Below, in pieces: positions 24,575 through 32,246 of a DNA stretch of 64,000 nt. The notes under the pieces were generated by a model. That model worked only from the letters and a program-made list of their open reading frames with translations. It ran no database searches and was not told where the DNA came from. Source of the stretch: JAWKIW01 sp046331175. GTDB lineage: Bacteria; Actinomycetota; Acidimicrobiia; Acidimicrobiales; Acidimicrobilacustridaceae. A program made the position numbers and the translations under genes. The stretch spans positions 186,001-250,000 of the forward strand of contig JAXLRI010000006.1 of NCBI GenBank assembly GCA_046331175.1, written 5' to 3'. Numbering within the stretch: the first letter of the stretch is position 1; every line of letters begins with the position of its first letter.

Positions 24575-24591
24575 GACAACCTAGGGTTGTC
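24575..24591 (+). promoter_or_regulatory. Operator 2 of the Clp-N/HTH gene (over -10)
   Basis: GACAACCTAGGGTTGTC, a perfect palindrome with 7-bp arms. Its core differs from operator 1 at one base, and the centres are 28 bp apart. It contains the -10 TAGGGT (24582-24587), 6 nt before the ATG. Confidence 0.7.
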
Positions 24592-24593
24592 GC

Positions 24594-25343
24594 ATGCCCG
24601 ACACCTTCCCCGACGACGACCCGGCCCGGGTCGACCCCCGGGTCACCACGGTCCGCCTCGACGACCTCATCGCCGCCATCCAGGCCATCCACGACGAGCC
24701 GCTCGACCAGCTGGCCGACGCCATGCTCGCCGCAGACCACCTCGGCGACGTCGCCGACCACCTCATCGGCCACTTCGTCGACCAGGCGCGGCGCTCGGGC
24801 GCGTCGTGGACCGACATCGGGCGGAGCATGGGCGTCACCAAGCAGGCCGCCCGCAAGCGCTTCGTGCCCAAGGACCCCGGCGAGCCGGGCACCGACGCCG
24901 CCCAGGGGTTCGGCCGGTTCGCGCCCCGGGCCCGCAACGCCGTGATCGCCGCCCACGACGAGGCCCGGGCCGCCGGCAACGCCGAGATCGCGCCCGCCCA
25001 CCTGGTCCTCGGCATCGTGGGCGAGCCCGGGGCGCTCGCCGTGCTGGCGCTCACCGCCCTGGGCGTGGCCCCCGACGAGCTGCGGGCCGCGGCGGTGGCC
25101 TGCCTGCCACCGCCGGTCGACGAGCCCCCCGAGCTGGTCCCCTACGACCTCGCCTCGCGCAAGGTGCTCGAGCTCGCGGTGCGCGAGGCGCTGCGGCTCG
25201 GCCACAACTACGTCGGCACCGAGCACCTGCTGCTGGCGCTCATCGACGAGGAACAGGGCGAGGGCCCCCTCGCCACCGTCGGCGTCGAGCGGGCGCCGGC
25301 CGAGGCGGCGGTGGCCGATGCGCTGGCGGCCCTTCGCGGCTGA
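24594..25343 (+). CDS. Clp N-domain protein with N-terminal helix-turn-helix-like region
   Basis: 249 residues. Residues ~20-100 include an HTH-like region (ARRSGASWTDIGRSMGVTKQAARKRF). Residues ~105-245 carry two Clp repeats like those at the N-terminus of ClpA/ClpC (PRARNAVIAAHDEARAAGNAEIAPAHLVLGIV and SRKVLELAVREALRLGHNYVGTEHLLLALI). There is no AAA+ ATPase, so it is not an unfoldase itself; it may be a regulator or adaptor that reads Clp substrates. A leaderless promoter with two palindromes sits directly upstream, which suggests autoregulation. Similar short Clp-N/HTH proteins are common but poorly studied in actinobacteria. Confidence 0.8.
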   Translation: MPDTFPDDDPARVDPRVTTVRLDDLIAAIQAIHDEPLDQLADAMLAADHLGDVADHLIGHFVDQARRSGASWTDIGRSMGVTKQAARKRFVPKDPGEPGTDAAQGFGRFAPRARNAVIAAHDEARAAGNAEIAPAHLVLGIVGEPGALAVLALTALGVAPDELRAAAVACLPPPVDEPPELVPYDLASRKVLELAVREALRLGHNYVGTEHLLLALIDEEQGEGPLATVGVERAPAEAAVADALAALRG

Positions 25344-25528
25344 CCGACCCGGCCCCGCGACGGCGCCACCACTGCGACGCCGCCGACGACCGGCGCGCCG
25401 GGAGACGGGCCGTCCGACGACGAGCAGGACGAGCCGATCCCGGACGAGCGGGACGACGGCTCGGGCGAAGCGATGTGGCCGAGCCGACGACTGGCCCGAC
25501 CGGCGGCGGCGCAACATGATGAGGCGCC

Positions 25529-27205
25529 ATGTCCGACGACCCCTCGGCGCCCGCGCCCGCTCCTGAGCCCTCGGCGCCCACCGGGGCGGTGCCCGACGAC
25601 GCGGGACGGGCACCGGCCGACGACGACGGAGCCGCCTCACGGGTCGCCGACGACGACGGCGAGGCGGGCGCCCGACCGCCCCGCAACCCGGGACGGGCGC
25701 TGCTGACCACCGCCGCCGCCCTCGGCAGCGGGCTGTGCCTGGCGGCGTCGGTGCCCCCGTGGGGCTGGTGGCCGTTGGCCTTCGTCGGCATCTTCGGCTG
25801 GGACCGCCTGCTCGCCGGCCAGCCGTGGGGACGCCGGTTCCGGCGCTCCTGGCTCGTCGCCGCCGCCTGGCTGTTCCCCTCGATGCTGTGGATGCTCGAC
25901 CTCACGCCCCCCGGCTACGTGCTGGCGGGCGCCGTGTTCGCCGCCTTCTTCGGCATCGCCGGCATCGCCTGCCCCCCCGGCCGGGCCCGGTGGGTCGCGC
26001 TGCCGGCCGCCGTCGTGCTCACCGAGGTCATCCGCTGGAACTGGCCCTTCGGCGGCGTGCCGCTGTCGACCCTGGCGATGAGCCAGGCGTCGGCGCCGCT
26101 CGCCTTCACCGTGCGCACGGTCGGCTCGCTCGGCCTGGTCGGGATCGTGGTGATCGTCGGCGTCGGGCTCTCGGCGGCGTGGGAGCGGCGCTGGCGGGCC
26201 GTCGGCATCGCCGCGGCCGTGGTCGTGGTGATCGGCGCCGTCTCGTTCGTGGCCCCGCGAGGTGAGGACACCGGGCCACCCCTGCGGGTCGCGGTGGTGC
26301 AGGGCGGCGGCCCCCAGCGCACCCGAGCCAGCAGCTCGGACGCCAAGGCGGTGTTCGAGCGCCACCTGCAGGCGAGCCGCCAGATCCACGAGCCGGTCGA
26401 CCTCGTGGTGTGGCCCGAGAACGTCATCAGCGTGGAGGGCCGCCTGCAGGACAACCCCGAGCACGCCCAGCTCCAGCAGCTGGCCCGCGACCTCGACGCC
26501 ACGCTGCTGGTCGGCGCCACCGAGGGCATCAGCCGCACCGCCTTCCTGAACGCCCAGATCGTCTACGCCCCCGACGGCACCATGGGCGCCCGCTACGACA
26601 AGGTCCGCATCGTGCCGTTCGGCGAGTACGTGCCGTTCCGGCCGCTCATCGAGAAGATCGCCGGCGACAGCGGGATCCCGTCGCGCGACGCCGTGCCCGG
26701 CGAGGCCCCCGCGGTCGTGCCCACGCCGGTCGGACCGATCGGCGTGGTCATCTCGTGGGAGGTCTTCTTCTCCAGCCGGGCCCGCGACGCCATCGGCAAC
26801 GGCGGCGAGGTCCTCACCAACCCCACCAACGGATCGTCCTACTGGCTCACCCAGGTGCAGTCCCAGCAGGTGGCCTCGTCGAAGCTGCGGGCGCTGGAGA
26901 CCGGCCGCTGGATGCTGCAGGCCGCCCCCACCGGCTTCAGCGCCATCGTCGACCCGGACGGCCGCCTCGTCGACTGCCGGATGACCCACCGCGACGTGGT
27001 GCCCACACCGACCGCGTGGACCACCGACGACCAGACCTGCCGCAGCGGCGTCTCCGAGGCGGCCGTGCTCGAGCGGACGATCTCGCGCCGCACCGGCGAC
27101 ACCTGGTCGACGATCCTCGGCCCGTGGCCGATCATGCTAGCCTCGGTGCTGGCGCTGGCCGGCGCCTGGGCGTGGACCCTGCGCCGCCGCTCCCCCGCCC
27201 CCTGA
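25529..27205 (+). CDS. lnt: Apolipoprotein N-acyltransferase-like protein with Ser at the catalytic Cys position
   Basis: 558 residues. An acidic, disordered ~50-residue head is followed by about six membrane segments, a C-N hydrolase domain (~255-500) and a last helix. The nitrilase-type triad expected in Lnt is Glu-Lys-Cys. Glu297 (VVWPENVIS) and Lys358 (YDKVRIVPFGEYVPF) are present, but the nucleophile position reads Ser409 (GVVISWEVFF). The usual NDAWFG loop is NPTNGSSYW. Spacing between the three (61 and 51 residues) matches E. coli Lnt (68 and 52). It would N-acylate lipoproteins, several of which are encoded here; with Ser the activity is uncertain. Leaderless-type -10 (CATGAT) 8 nt before the ATG. 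Confidence 0.85.
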   Translation: MSDDPSAPAPAPEPSAPTGAVPDDAGRAPADDDGAASRVADDDGEAGARPPRNPGRALLTTAAALGSGLCLAASVPPWGWWPLAFVGIFGWDRLLAGQPWGRRFRRSWLVAAAWLFPSMLWMLDLTPPGYVLAGAVFAAFFGIAGIACPPGRARWVALPAAVVLTEVIRWNWPFGGVPLSTLAMSQASAPLAFTVRTVGSLGLVGIVVIVGVGLSAAWERRWRAVGIAAAVVVVIGAVSFVAPRGEDTGPPLRVAVVQGGGPQRTRASSSDAKAVFERHLQASRQIHEPVDLVVWPENVISVEGRLQDNPEHAQLQQLARDLDATLLVGATEGISRTAFLNAQIVYAPDGTMGARYDKVRIVPFGEYVPFRPLIEKIAGDSGIPSRDAVPGEAPAVVPTPVGPIGVVISWEVFFSSRARDAIGNGGEVLTNPTNGSSYWLTQVQSQQVASSKLRALETGRWMLQAAPTGFSAIVDPDGRLVDCRMTHRDVVPTPTAWTTDDQTCRSGVSEAAVLERTISRRTGDTWSTILGPWPIMLASVLALAGAWAWTLRRRSPAP

Positions 27206-27239
27206 CCGGTCCGACGGCGGCCTCGGCGCCAGACCGCCG

Positions 27240-27677
27240 CTACACCTCGACCAGGAGCGTGACGGGACCGTCGTTCACCAGCGACACCGCCATGTCGGCG
27301 CCGAAGCGGCCGGTGGCCACCGTGGCGCCCAGCGCGCGCAGTGCGTCCACGACGGCCTGCACCAGCGGCTCGGCGTGCTCCGGGCGGGCCGCGGCGATCC
27401 ACGACGGTCGCCGACCCTTGCGGGTGTCGCCGTAGAGCGTGAACTGGCTGATCACCAGCACCTCACCCGTCGTCTCGCCGACCGAGAGGTTCATCACCCC
27501 GTCGACGTCGGCCATGATCCGCAGGCCCCACACCTTGTCGGCCAGCTTGCGGGCCGCCGCCTCGTCGTCGTCGTGGGTCACCCCCACCAGCACGCACAGG
27601 CCGGGGCCGATCTCGCCGACCACCTCGCCGGCGATCGCCACCGACGCCTCCCCGACCCGCTGCACGAGCCCCCGCAC
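27240..27677 (-). CDS. dtd: D-aminoacyl-tRNA deacylase
   Basis: 145 residues, the standard Dtd length. The two active-site motifs are present: SQFTLYGDTRKGRRPSW (SQFTL) and the C-terminal VNDGPVT (NxGPxT, with Asp-Gly). The N-terminal RGLVQRVGEASVAI is also typical. It removes D-amino acids from mischarged tRNAs. Start is the GTG at 27677. It converges with lnt, whose stop is 34 bp away. Confidence 0.95.
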   Translation of the reverse strand: MRGLVQRVGEASVAIAGEVVGEIGPGLCVLVGVTHDDDEAAARKLADKVWGLRIMADVDGVMNLSVGETTGEVLVISQFTLYGDTRKGRRPSWIAAARPEHAEPLVQAVVDALRALGATVATGRFGADMAVSLVNDGPVTLLVEV

Positions 27678-27738
27678 CGCTCAGCCCCAGGCGTCCGCGG
27701 CGGGGTGCCGGTCCCGGTGCGCTCGGACCGCGCTCGCC

Positions 27739-28542
27739 TCAGCCATCGTGGCGCATCCGGCCGGCGATCTGGCTGGACGCCCAGCGCACGGTGCCCATCG
27801 GCAGCTTGCGGACCGAGGTGGTCAGCACCTTGTTGTGCCAGCCGGTCACCTCGACCGGCCGGCCCCGGGCCGCGGCGTCGAGGCCCGACCGCGCCACCTC
27901 GTCGGCGCTCTGCCAGAAGGCGCCCGGCATCTGGGCCGTGTCGTAGCCGCCCCGCTGCTGGAACTGCGTCCGGGTGAGCCCCGGGCACAGGGCGGTGACG
28001 TTCACCCCGAGGGGGGCGACCTCCTCGTGCACCGACTGGCTGAAGCTGAGGACGTAGGCCTTGGTGGCCGAGTAGTTGGCGCTGCCGGCCGCCGGTGAGA
28101 AGGCCGCCACCGACGCCACGTTGAGCACGGTGCCCACCTCGCCGGCGGCCACCAGGCGGGAGACGGCGGCGTGGGTGAGCCGCATCAGGGCCACCACGTT
28201 GACGAGGATCTCGGCCTCCTCGTCGTCGACCGGGATCTCGCCGAAGCGCCCCTCGAAGCCGTAGCCGGCGTTGTTCACCAGCAGGTCGACGGGGTCGTCG
28301 TCGGCCGCCACCCGGGCCTCCACCGCCGCCAGGCCCTCGGGGTCGGCCAGATCGGCGGGCAGGACCTCGACGGCGACGGCGTTGCGCTCGCGGATCTCGG
28401 CGGCGATGGCCTCGAGGCGGTCGGCGGTGCGGGCGACGAGCACGAGGTCGGTGCCGCCGGCGCCCAGCTGGCGGGCCATCGCCTCGCCGATGCCGCTCGA
28501 GGCGCCGGTGATCAGCGCCCGCCTCCAGGTGGTGTCGGCCAT
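27739..28542 (-). CDS. SDR-family short-chain dehydrogenase/reductase
   Basis: 267 residues. TGASSGIGEAMARQL binds the cofactor, VNNAGYGFEG is the NNAG motif, and the catalytic YSATKAY is intact (Ser in VLNVASVAAFSPAAG). LVLVARTADRLE with Arg after strand 2 suggests NADP(H). The C-terminus is extended by ~40 basic residues (WHNKVLTTSVRKLPMGTVRWASSQIAGRM), as in DltE/YqjQ-type SDRs. ATG at 28542. Substrate unknown. The 238 bp between it and the divergent glycosyltransferase is AT-richer and should hold both promoters (TTGACC at 28648 is a candidate -35). Confidence 0.85.
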   Translation of the reverse strand: MADTTWRRALITGASSGIGEAMARQLGAGGTDLVLVARTADRLEAIAAEIRERNAVAVEVLPADLADPEGLAAVEARVAADDDPVDLLVNNAGYGFEGRFGEIPVDDEEAEILVNVVALMRLTHAAVSRLVAAGEVGTVLNVASVAAFSPAAGSANYSATKAYVLSFSQSVHEEVAPLGVNVTALCPGLTRTQFQQRGGYDTAQMPGAFWQSADEVARSGLDAAARGRPVEVTGWHNKVLTTSVRKLPMGTVRWASSQIAGRMRHDG

Positions 28543-28780
28543 GGTCCCTCCCGGGCACCCGCGACCGACGCCCAGCCGGCCGCCGGCGGGACCTCCGAGG
28601 CCCCGCCGCGCCCCTGTGTGTAGCCAAAAACAAGGGTCGCGCTCCATTTGACCCTGCGTCAGGGCTCGGCAAGGCTTACCGATTCGTGCAGCGTCGCCCG
28701 AGGTGCGCTCCGGCGCGCGCCCCGGGCCCCACGGCTGCCTGCACCGGGACCGCCCCGGGGAGTGAGGGACCACGCTCGAC

Positions 28781-30130
28781 ATGACCACCGCCGCCGATCC
28801 CACCCGGGACGACTCGCCGCTCAGCATCGCCTACCTCTGCTACCGGGGGAAGCCCCACGTCGGCGGCCAGGGCGTGTACACCCGTCACCTCACCAAGGCC
28901 CTGGTCGACCTCGGCCACAAGGTCGAGGTCCTCGGCGGCCCGCCCTACCCGATCCTCGACGAGCGGGTCCCGCTGGTCGAGCTGCCCAGCCTCGAGATCT
29001 ACAACGACCACTTCCCCATGCGGATGCCGGGCGTCTGGGAGCTGAAGTCGCTCGGCGACTGGGTCGAGGTCACCTCGTTCTCGTTCGGCAACTTCCCCGA
29101 GCCGCTGGCCTTCTCGGTGCGCGCCTACCAGAACCTGCGCAACCGCATCGCCGAGTTCGACCTGGTGCAGGACAACCAGCACCTCGGCTACGGCCTGCTC
29201 GGCCTCGAGCGCCTCGGCCTGCCGGTGCTGGCCACCATCCACCACCCCATCACGGTCGACCGCCGCCTCGAGATGGAGCACGCCGAGACCTCCTGGCAGC
29301 GCATCGCCAAGGCGCGCTGGTACGCCTTCACCAAGATGCAGACCCGGGTCGCCTCCCGCATGACCCGCGTGCTCACGGTGTCGAAGAACTCGATGGAGGA
29401 CATCCACAAGGACCACAAGGTGCCGCTCGAGCGGATGCACGTGGTGCCGGTGGGCGTCGACCAGGACCTGTTCAAGCCGCTGCCCCACGTCGAGCGGATC
29501 AAGGGCCGGCTCATCACCACGGCGTCGGCCGACGTCACCATGAAGGGCCTGCGCTACCTGCTCGAGGCCGTCGCCAAGCTGCGCACCGAGCGCCACATCG
29601 AGCTGGTGGTCATCGGCCGGCTCAAGGAGGGCGGCCCGTCGGCCCGGGTCATCGACGACCTGGGCCTGCGCGACGTCGTCACCTTCATCACCGGCGTGCC
29701 CGAGCAGCGCATCATCGAGCTCTACAGCGAGTCCGAGGTGGCCGTCGTCCCGTCGCTGTACGAGGGCTTCTCCCTGCCGGCCATCGAGGCGATGTCGTGC
29801 GGCGTGCCCCTGGTGGCCACCACCGGCGGCGCCCTGCCCGAGGTCGTCGGCGCCGACAACGACACCGCCCTGGTGGTGCCCCCCGGCGACAGCGACGCCC
29901 TCGCCGCCCGCATCCGCACCGCCCTCGACGACGCCGAGCTGCGAGCCCGCATCGGGGCTGCCGGCCGCCAGCGGGTCATCGACCGCTGGACCTGGCGCCA
30001 CACCGCGGTCGGCACGGTCGAGCAGTACCGGGCCCTGCTGGCCGAGACGGCCCACATCCAGGCCCGCCGGGCCGGCGGTGCCGCCTCGGCGCCCCGCTTC
30101 GCCCCGCGGCAGGTGGTCGGCTCGTGCTGA
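28781..30130 (+). CDS. Family 4 glycosyltransferase (GT-B fold)
   Basis: 449 residues. The N-terminal lobe starts LSIAYLCYRGKPHVGGQGVYTRHL, with the GGxGVY acceptor-side motif. The C-terminal donor lobe includes RVLTVSKNSMEDI, VPVGVDQDLFKP, TASADVTMKGLRYLLEAV and the EX7E region VVPSLYEGFSLPAIEAMSCGVPLVAT. These are diagnostic of GT4 retaining enzymes using nucleotide sugars. It is the first gene of a three-gene overlapping set with a methyltransferase and a cyclase-like protein, so it may decorate a lipid or polysaccharide. Product unknown. Confidence 0.9.
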   Translation: MTTAADPTRDDSPLSIAYLCYRGKPHVGGQGVYTRHLTKALVDLGHKVEVLGGPPYPILDERVPLVELPSLEIYNDHFPMRMPGVWELKSLGDWVEVTSFSFGNFPEPLAFSVRAYQNLRNRIAEFDLVQDNQHLGYGLLGLERLGLPVLATIHHPITVDRRLEMEHAETSWQRIAKARWYAFTKMQTRVASRMTRVLTVSKNSMEDIHKDHKVPLERMHVVPVGVDQDLFKPLPHVERIKGRLITTASADVTMKGLRYLLEAVAKLRTERHIELVVIGRLKEGGPSARVIDDLGLRDVVTFITGVPEQRIIELYSESEVAVVPSLYEGFSLPAIEAMSCGVPLVATTGGALPEVVGADNDTALVVPPGDSDALAARIRTALDDAELRARIGAAGRQRVIDRWTWRHTAVGTVEQYRALLAETAHIQARRAGGAASAPRFAPRQVVGSC

Positions 30131-30903
30131 CGGTCGACTACGACAAGCTGGGCCTGCAGGCCGGCGACCTGCTGCTCGACCTGGGCTGCGGCTACGGCCG
30201 CCACGCCTACGAGGGGCTGCGCCGCGGCGCCCGCGTGGTCGCCTGCGACATGGCCACCGACGAGCTGCGCGAGGTGCGGGCCCTGTTCCGGGCCATGGCC
30301 GACGCCGGCGAGGCCCCGCCCCGGGGCATGGCCGACTGCGTGGCCGGCGACGCCACCCGCCTCCCCTACCCCGACGGCACCTTCGACAAGGCCATCGCCT
30401 CGGAGGTCATGGAGCACATCCCCGACGACCTCGGGGCCCTCGACGAGCTGTACCGGGTGCTCAAGCCGGGCGGCACCCTCGCCGTCACCATCCCGGCCTG
30501 GCTGCCCGAGAAGATCTGCTGGTTCCTGTCCGACGAGTACTACGCCCCCAAGTCGGTCGGCGGACACGTGCGCATCTACACCGAGAACGAGATGCGATCG
30601 AAGATGCGCGGCGCCGGCCTCCAGCCGGGCGGATCGCACCTGGCCCACGCGCTGCACTCGCCCTACTGGTGGCTCAAGTGCGCGGTGGGTCCCCGCAACG
30701 ACGACTTCCCGCTGGTGAAGGCCTACAACAAGGTGCTGGTCTGGGACATCGCCAAGCAGCCGTTCGTCACCCGGGTCACCGAGCGGGCCCTGAACCCCGT
30801 GCTCGGCAAGAGCCTGGTCGTGTACGCCACCAAGCCCATCGCCGTCGGCCAGGACGAGGGTCGGGCCGACCGCACCGCCGAACCGGAGCCCGTCGGTGCC
30901 TGA
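30124..30903 (+). CDS. Class I SAM-dependent methyltransferase
   Basis: 259 residues. Motif I is LLDLGCGYGRHAYEGLRRG, the acidic loop VVACDMATDEL, motif II region FDKAIASEVMEHIPDD and post-II LYRVLKPGGTLAVTIP, all of the Methyltransf_11 type. A C-terminal half (PEKICWFLSDEYYAPKSVGGHVRIYTENEMRSKM onward) is likely to bind the substrate. GTG at 30124 overlaps the stop of the glycosyltransferase by 7 nt, indicating coupling. The next gene overlaps its end by 8 nt. The substrate is presumably the product of the upstream glycosyltransferase or of the cyclase-like neighbour. Confidence 0.87.
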   Translation: MLTVDYDKLGLQAGDLLLDLGCGYGRHAYEGLRRGARVVACDMATDELREVRALFRAMADAGEAPPRGMADCVAGDATRLPYPDGTFDKAIASEVMEHIPDDLGALDELYRVLKPGGTLAVTIPAWLPEKICWFLSDEYYAPKSVGGHVRIYTENEMRSKMRGAGLQPGGSHLAHALHSPYWWLKCAVGPRNDDFPLVKAYNKVLVWDIAKQPFVTRVTERALNPVLGKSLVVYATKPIAVGQDEGRADRTAEPEPVGA

Positions 30904-32020
30904 TCCGTCGACGTCGGCCGGTCCCGGCCCGTTCGCGGTGCCCTCGGTCGAGGGCATCCTCACCGCCGACCAGGTGCAGGCCACCGTCGACGCCATCGCC
31001 TCGTGGCAGCTGCCCAACGGCATGGTGCCGTGGTTCCCCGGCGGCCACGCCGACCCGTGGAACCACGTCGAGGCGGCCATGGCGCTGGCCCTCGGCGGTC
31101 GGCGGGCCGACGCCGAGCGGGCCTACGAGTGGCTGGCCTCGGTGCAGCGCCCCGACGGCGCCTGGCACCAGTACTACCTGGCCGACGGCATCGAGCAGGA
31201 CAAGCTCGACGCCAACACCATCGCCTACGTGGCCGCCGGCGTCTGGCACCACCACCTGCTCTTCGGCGACGACGGCTTCGCCGAGCGCATGTGGCCGGTG
31301 GTCGACCGGGCCATCGAGTTCGTGCTCGACCTGCAGACGCCGCGCGGCGAGGTCATCTGGGCCCGCCACGCCGACGGCACGCCGTGGTCGTTCGCCCTCC
31401 TCACCGGCTCGTCGTCGATGTGCCACTCGCTGCGCTGCGCCATCGCCCTGGCCGAGCACCTCGGCCACGAGCGCCCCGACTGGGAGCTGGCCGCCGCCCG
31501 CCTCGTCCACGTCGTCGCCGCCCACTGCCGCGGCGAGCTGCCCGACGCCTTCGCCCCCAAGCACCGCTGGGCCATGGACTGGTACTACCCCGTGCTCGCC
31601 GGCGTGCTCCTCGGCGACGACGGCCTCGCCCGCCTCGACGAGCGGGTCGACACCTTCGTGGTCGAGGGCATGGGCGTGCGCTGCGTGAGCGACCGTCCGT
31701 GGATCACCGCCGCCGAGACCTGCGAGTGCCTGCTCGCCTACCTCTCGGCCGGCCGCGAGGAGCGGGCCCTCCAGCTGTTCGAGTGGGCCCAGGGCCTGCG
31801 GGCCGACGACGGCCACTACTGGACCGGCATCGTCTTCCCCGAGATGGTCCACTTCCCCGGCAACGAGAAGAGCACCTACACCGGCGCCTCGATCGTGCTG
31901 GCCGCCGACGCCCTCGGCCGCACCACGCCGGCGTCGGGGCTGTTCGTCGACCACCACGCCCTGCCCGAGCTGGCGCTCACCGATGCCGAGGACTCCATCG
32001 GCGACCCCAGCCTCGACTGA
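30896..32020 (+). CDS. Prenyltransferase/squalene-cyclase-like alpha-alpha toroid protein
   Basis: 374 residues, without signal peptide or membrane segment. Repeats of the QW type are visible (VDAIASWQLPNGMVPWFPGG and WLASVQRPDGAWHQYYLADG), and helical pairs follow to the end, as in squalene-hopene cyclases and prenyltransferase beta subunits. The DxDD acid motif of class II cyclases is not seen, and the length is half that of a full cyclase. A Cys/His-rich stretch (SSSMCHSLRCAIALAEHLG) could be structural or catalytic. Start GTG overlaps the methyltransferase. I cannot name the reaction; a terpenoid or glycan-processing role fits the neighbours. Confidence 0.72.
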   Translation: MPDPSTSAGPGPFAVPSVEGILTADQVQATVDAIASWQLPNGMVPWFPGGHADPWNHVEAAMALALGGRRADAERAYEWLASVQRPDGAWHQYYLADGIEQDKLDANTIAYVAAGVWHHHLLFGDDGFAERMWPVVDRAIEFVLDLQTPRGEVIWARHADGTPWSFALLTGSSSMCHSLRCAIALAEHLGHERPDWELAAARLVHVVAAHCRGELPDAFAPKHRWAMDWYYPVLAGVLLGDDGLARLDERVDTFVVEGMGVRCVSDRPWITAAETCECLLAYLSAGREERALQLFEWAQGLRADDGHYWTGIVFPEMVHFPGNEKSTYTGASIVLAADALGRTTPASGLFVDHHALPELALTDAEDSIGDPSLD

Positions 32021-32032
32021 TCGCCCGGCCGC

Positions 32033-32173
32033 ACCACGCCGCCGATCGCCCGCGACCTGATGACCACGTGTCCGGCCCCCGGACGCAATGTCATCGAGAC
32101 CGACCACCGCCGCCGATCGCCGGCGACCTGAGGACCACGGGTCCGGCCCCCGGACGCTCCGTCAGCGAGACCG
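32033..32173. repeat. Two tandem ~71-bp direct repeats, each with a 6-bp hairpin
   Basis: Copies at 32033-32102 and 32103-32173 are near 85-90% identical by eye. Each contains GTCCGG-CCC-CCGGAC (32070-32084 and 32141-32155) and ends with a GTCAnCGAGACCG-like sequence. They sit directly after the cyclase-like gene and before the FtsX-type permease. They could be terminators or an extragenic palindromic repeat family. Confidence 0.75.
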
Positions 32174-32246
32174 GGCGCGGCCCGGGCCGGCGCAGCCCCG
32201 CCGATAGGGTGGCCCGGCGCCGACCGCCGCCGAGAGGGGACCCGCC

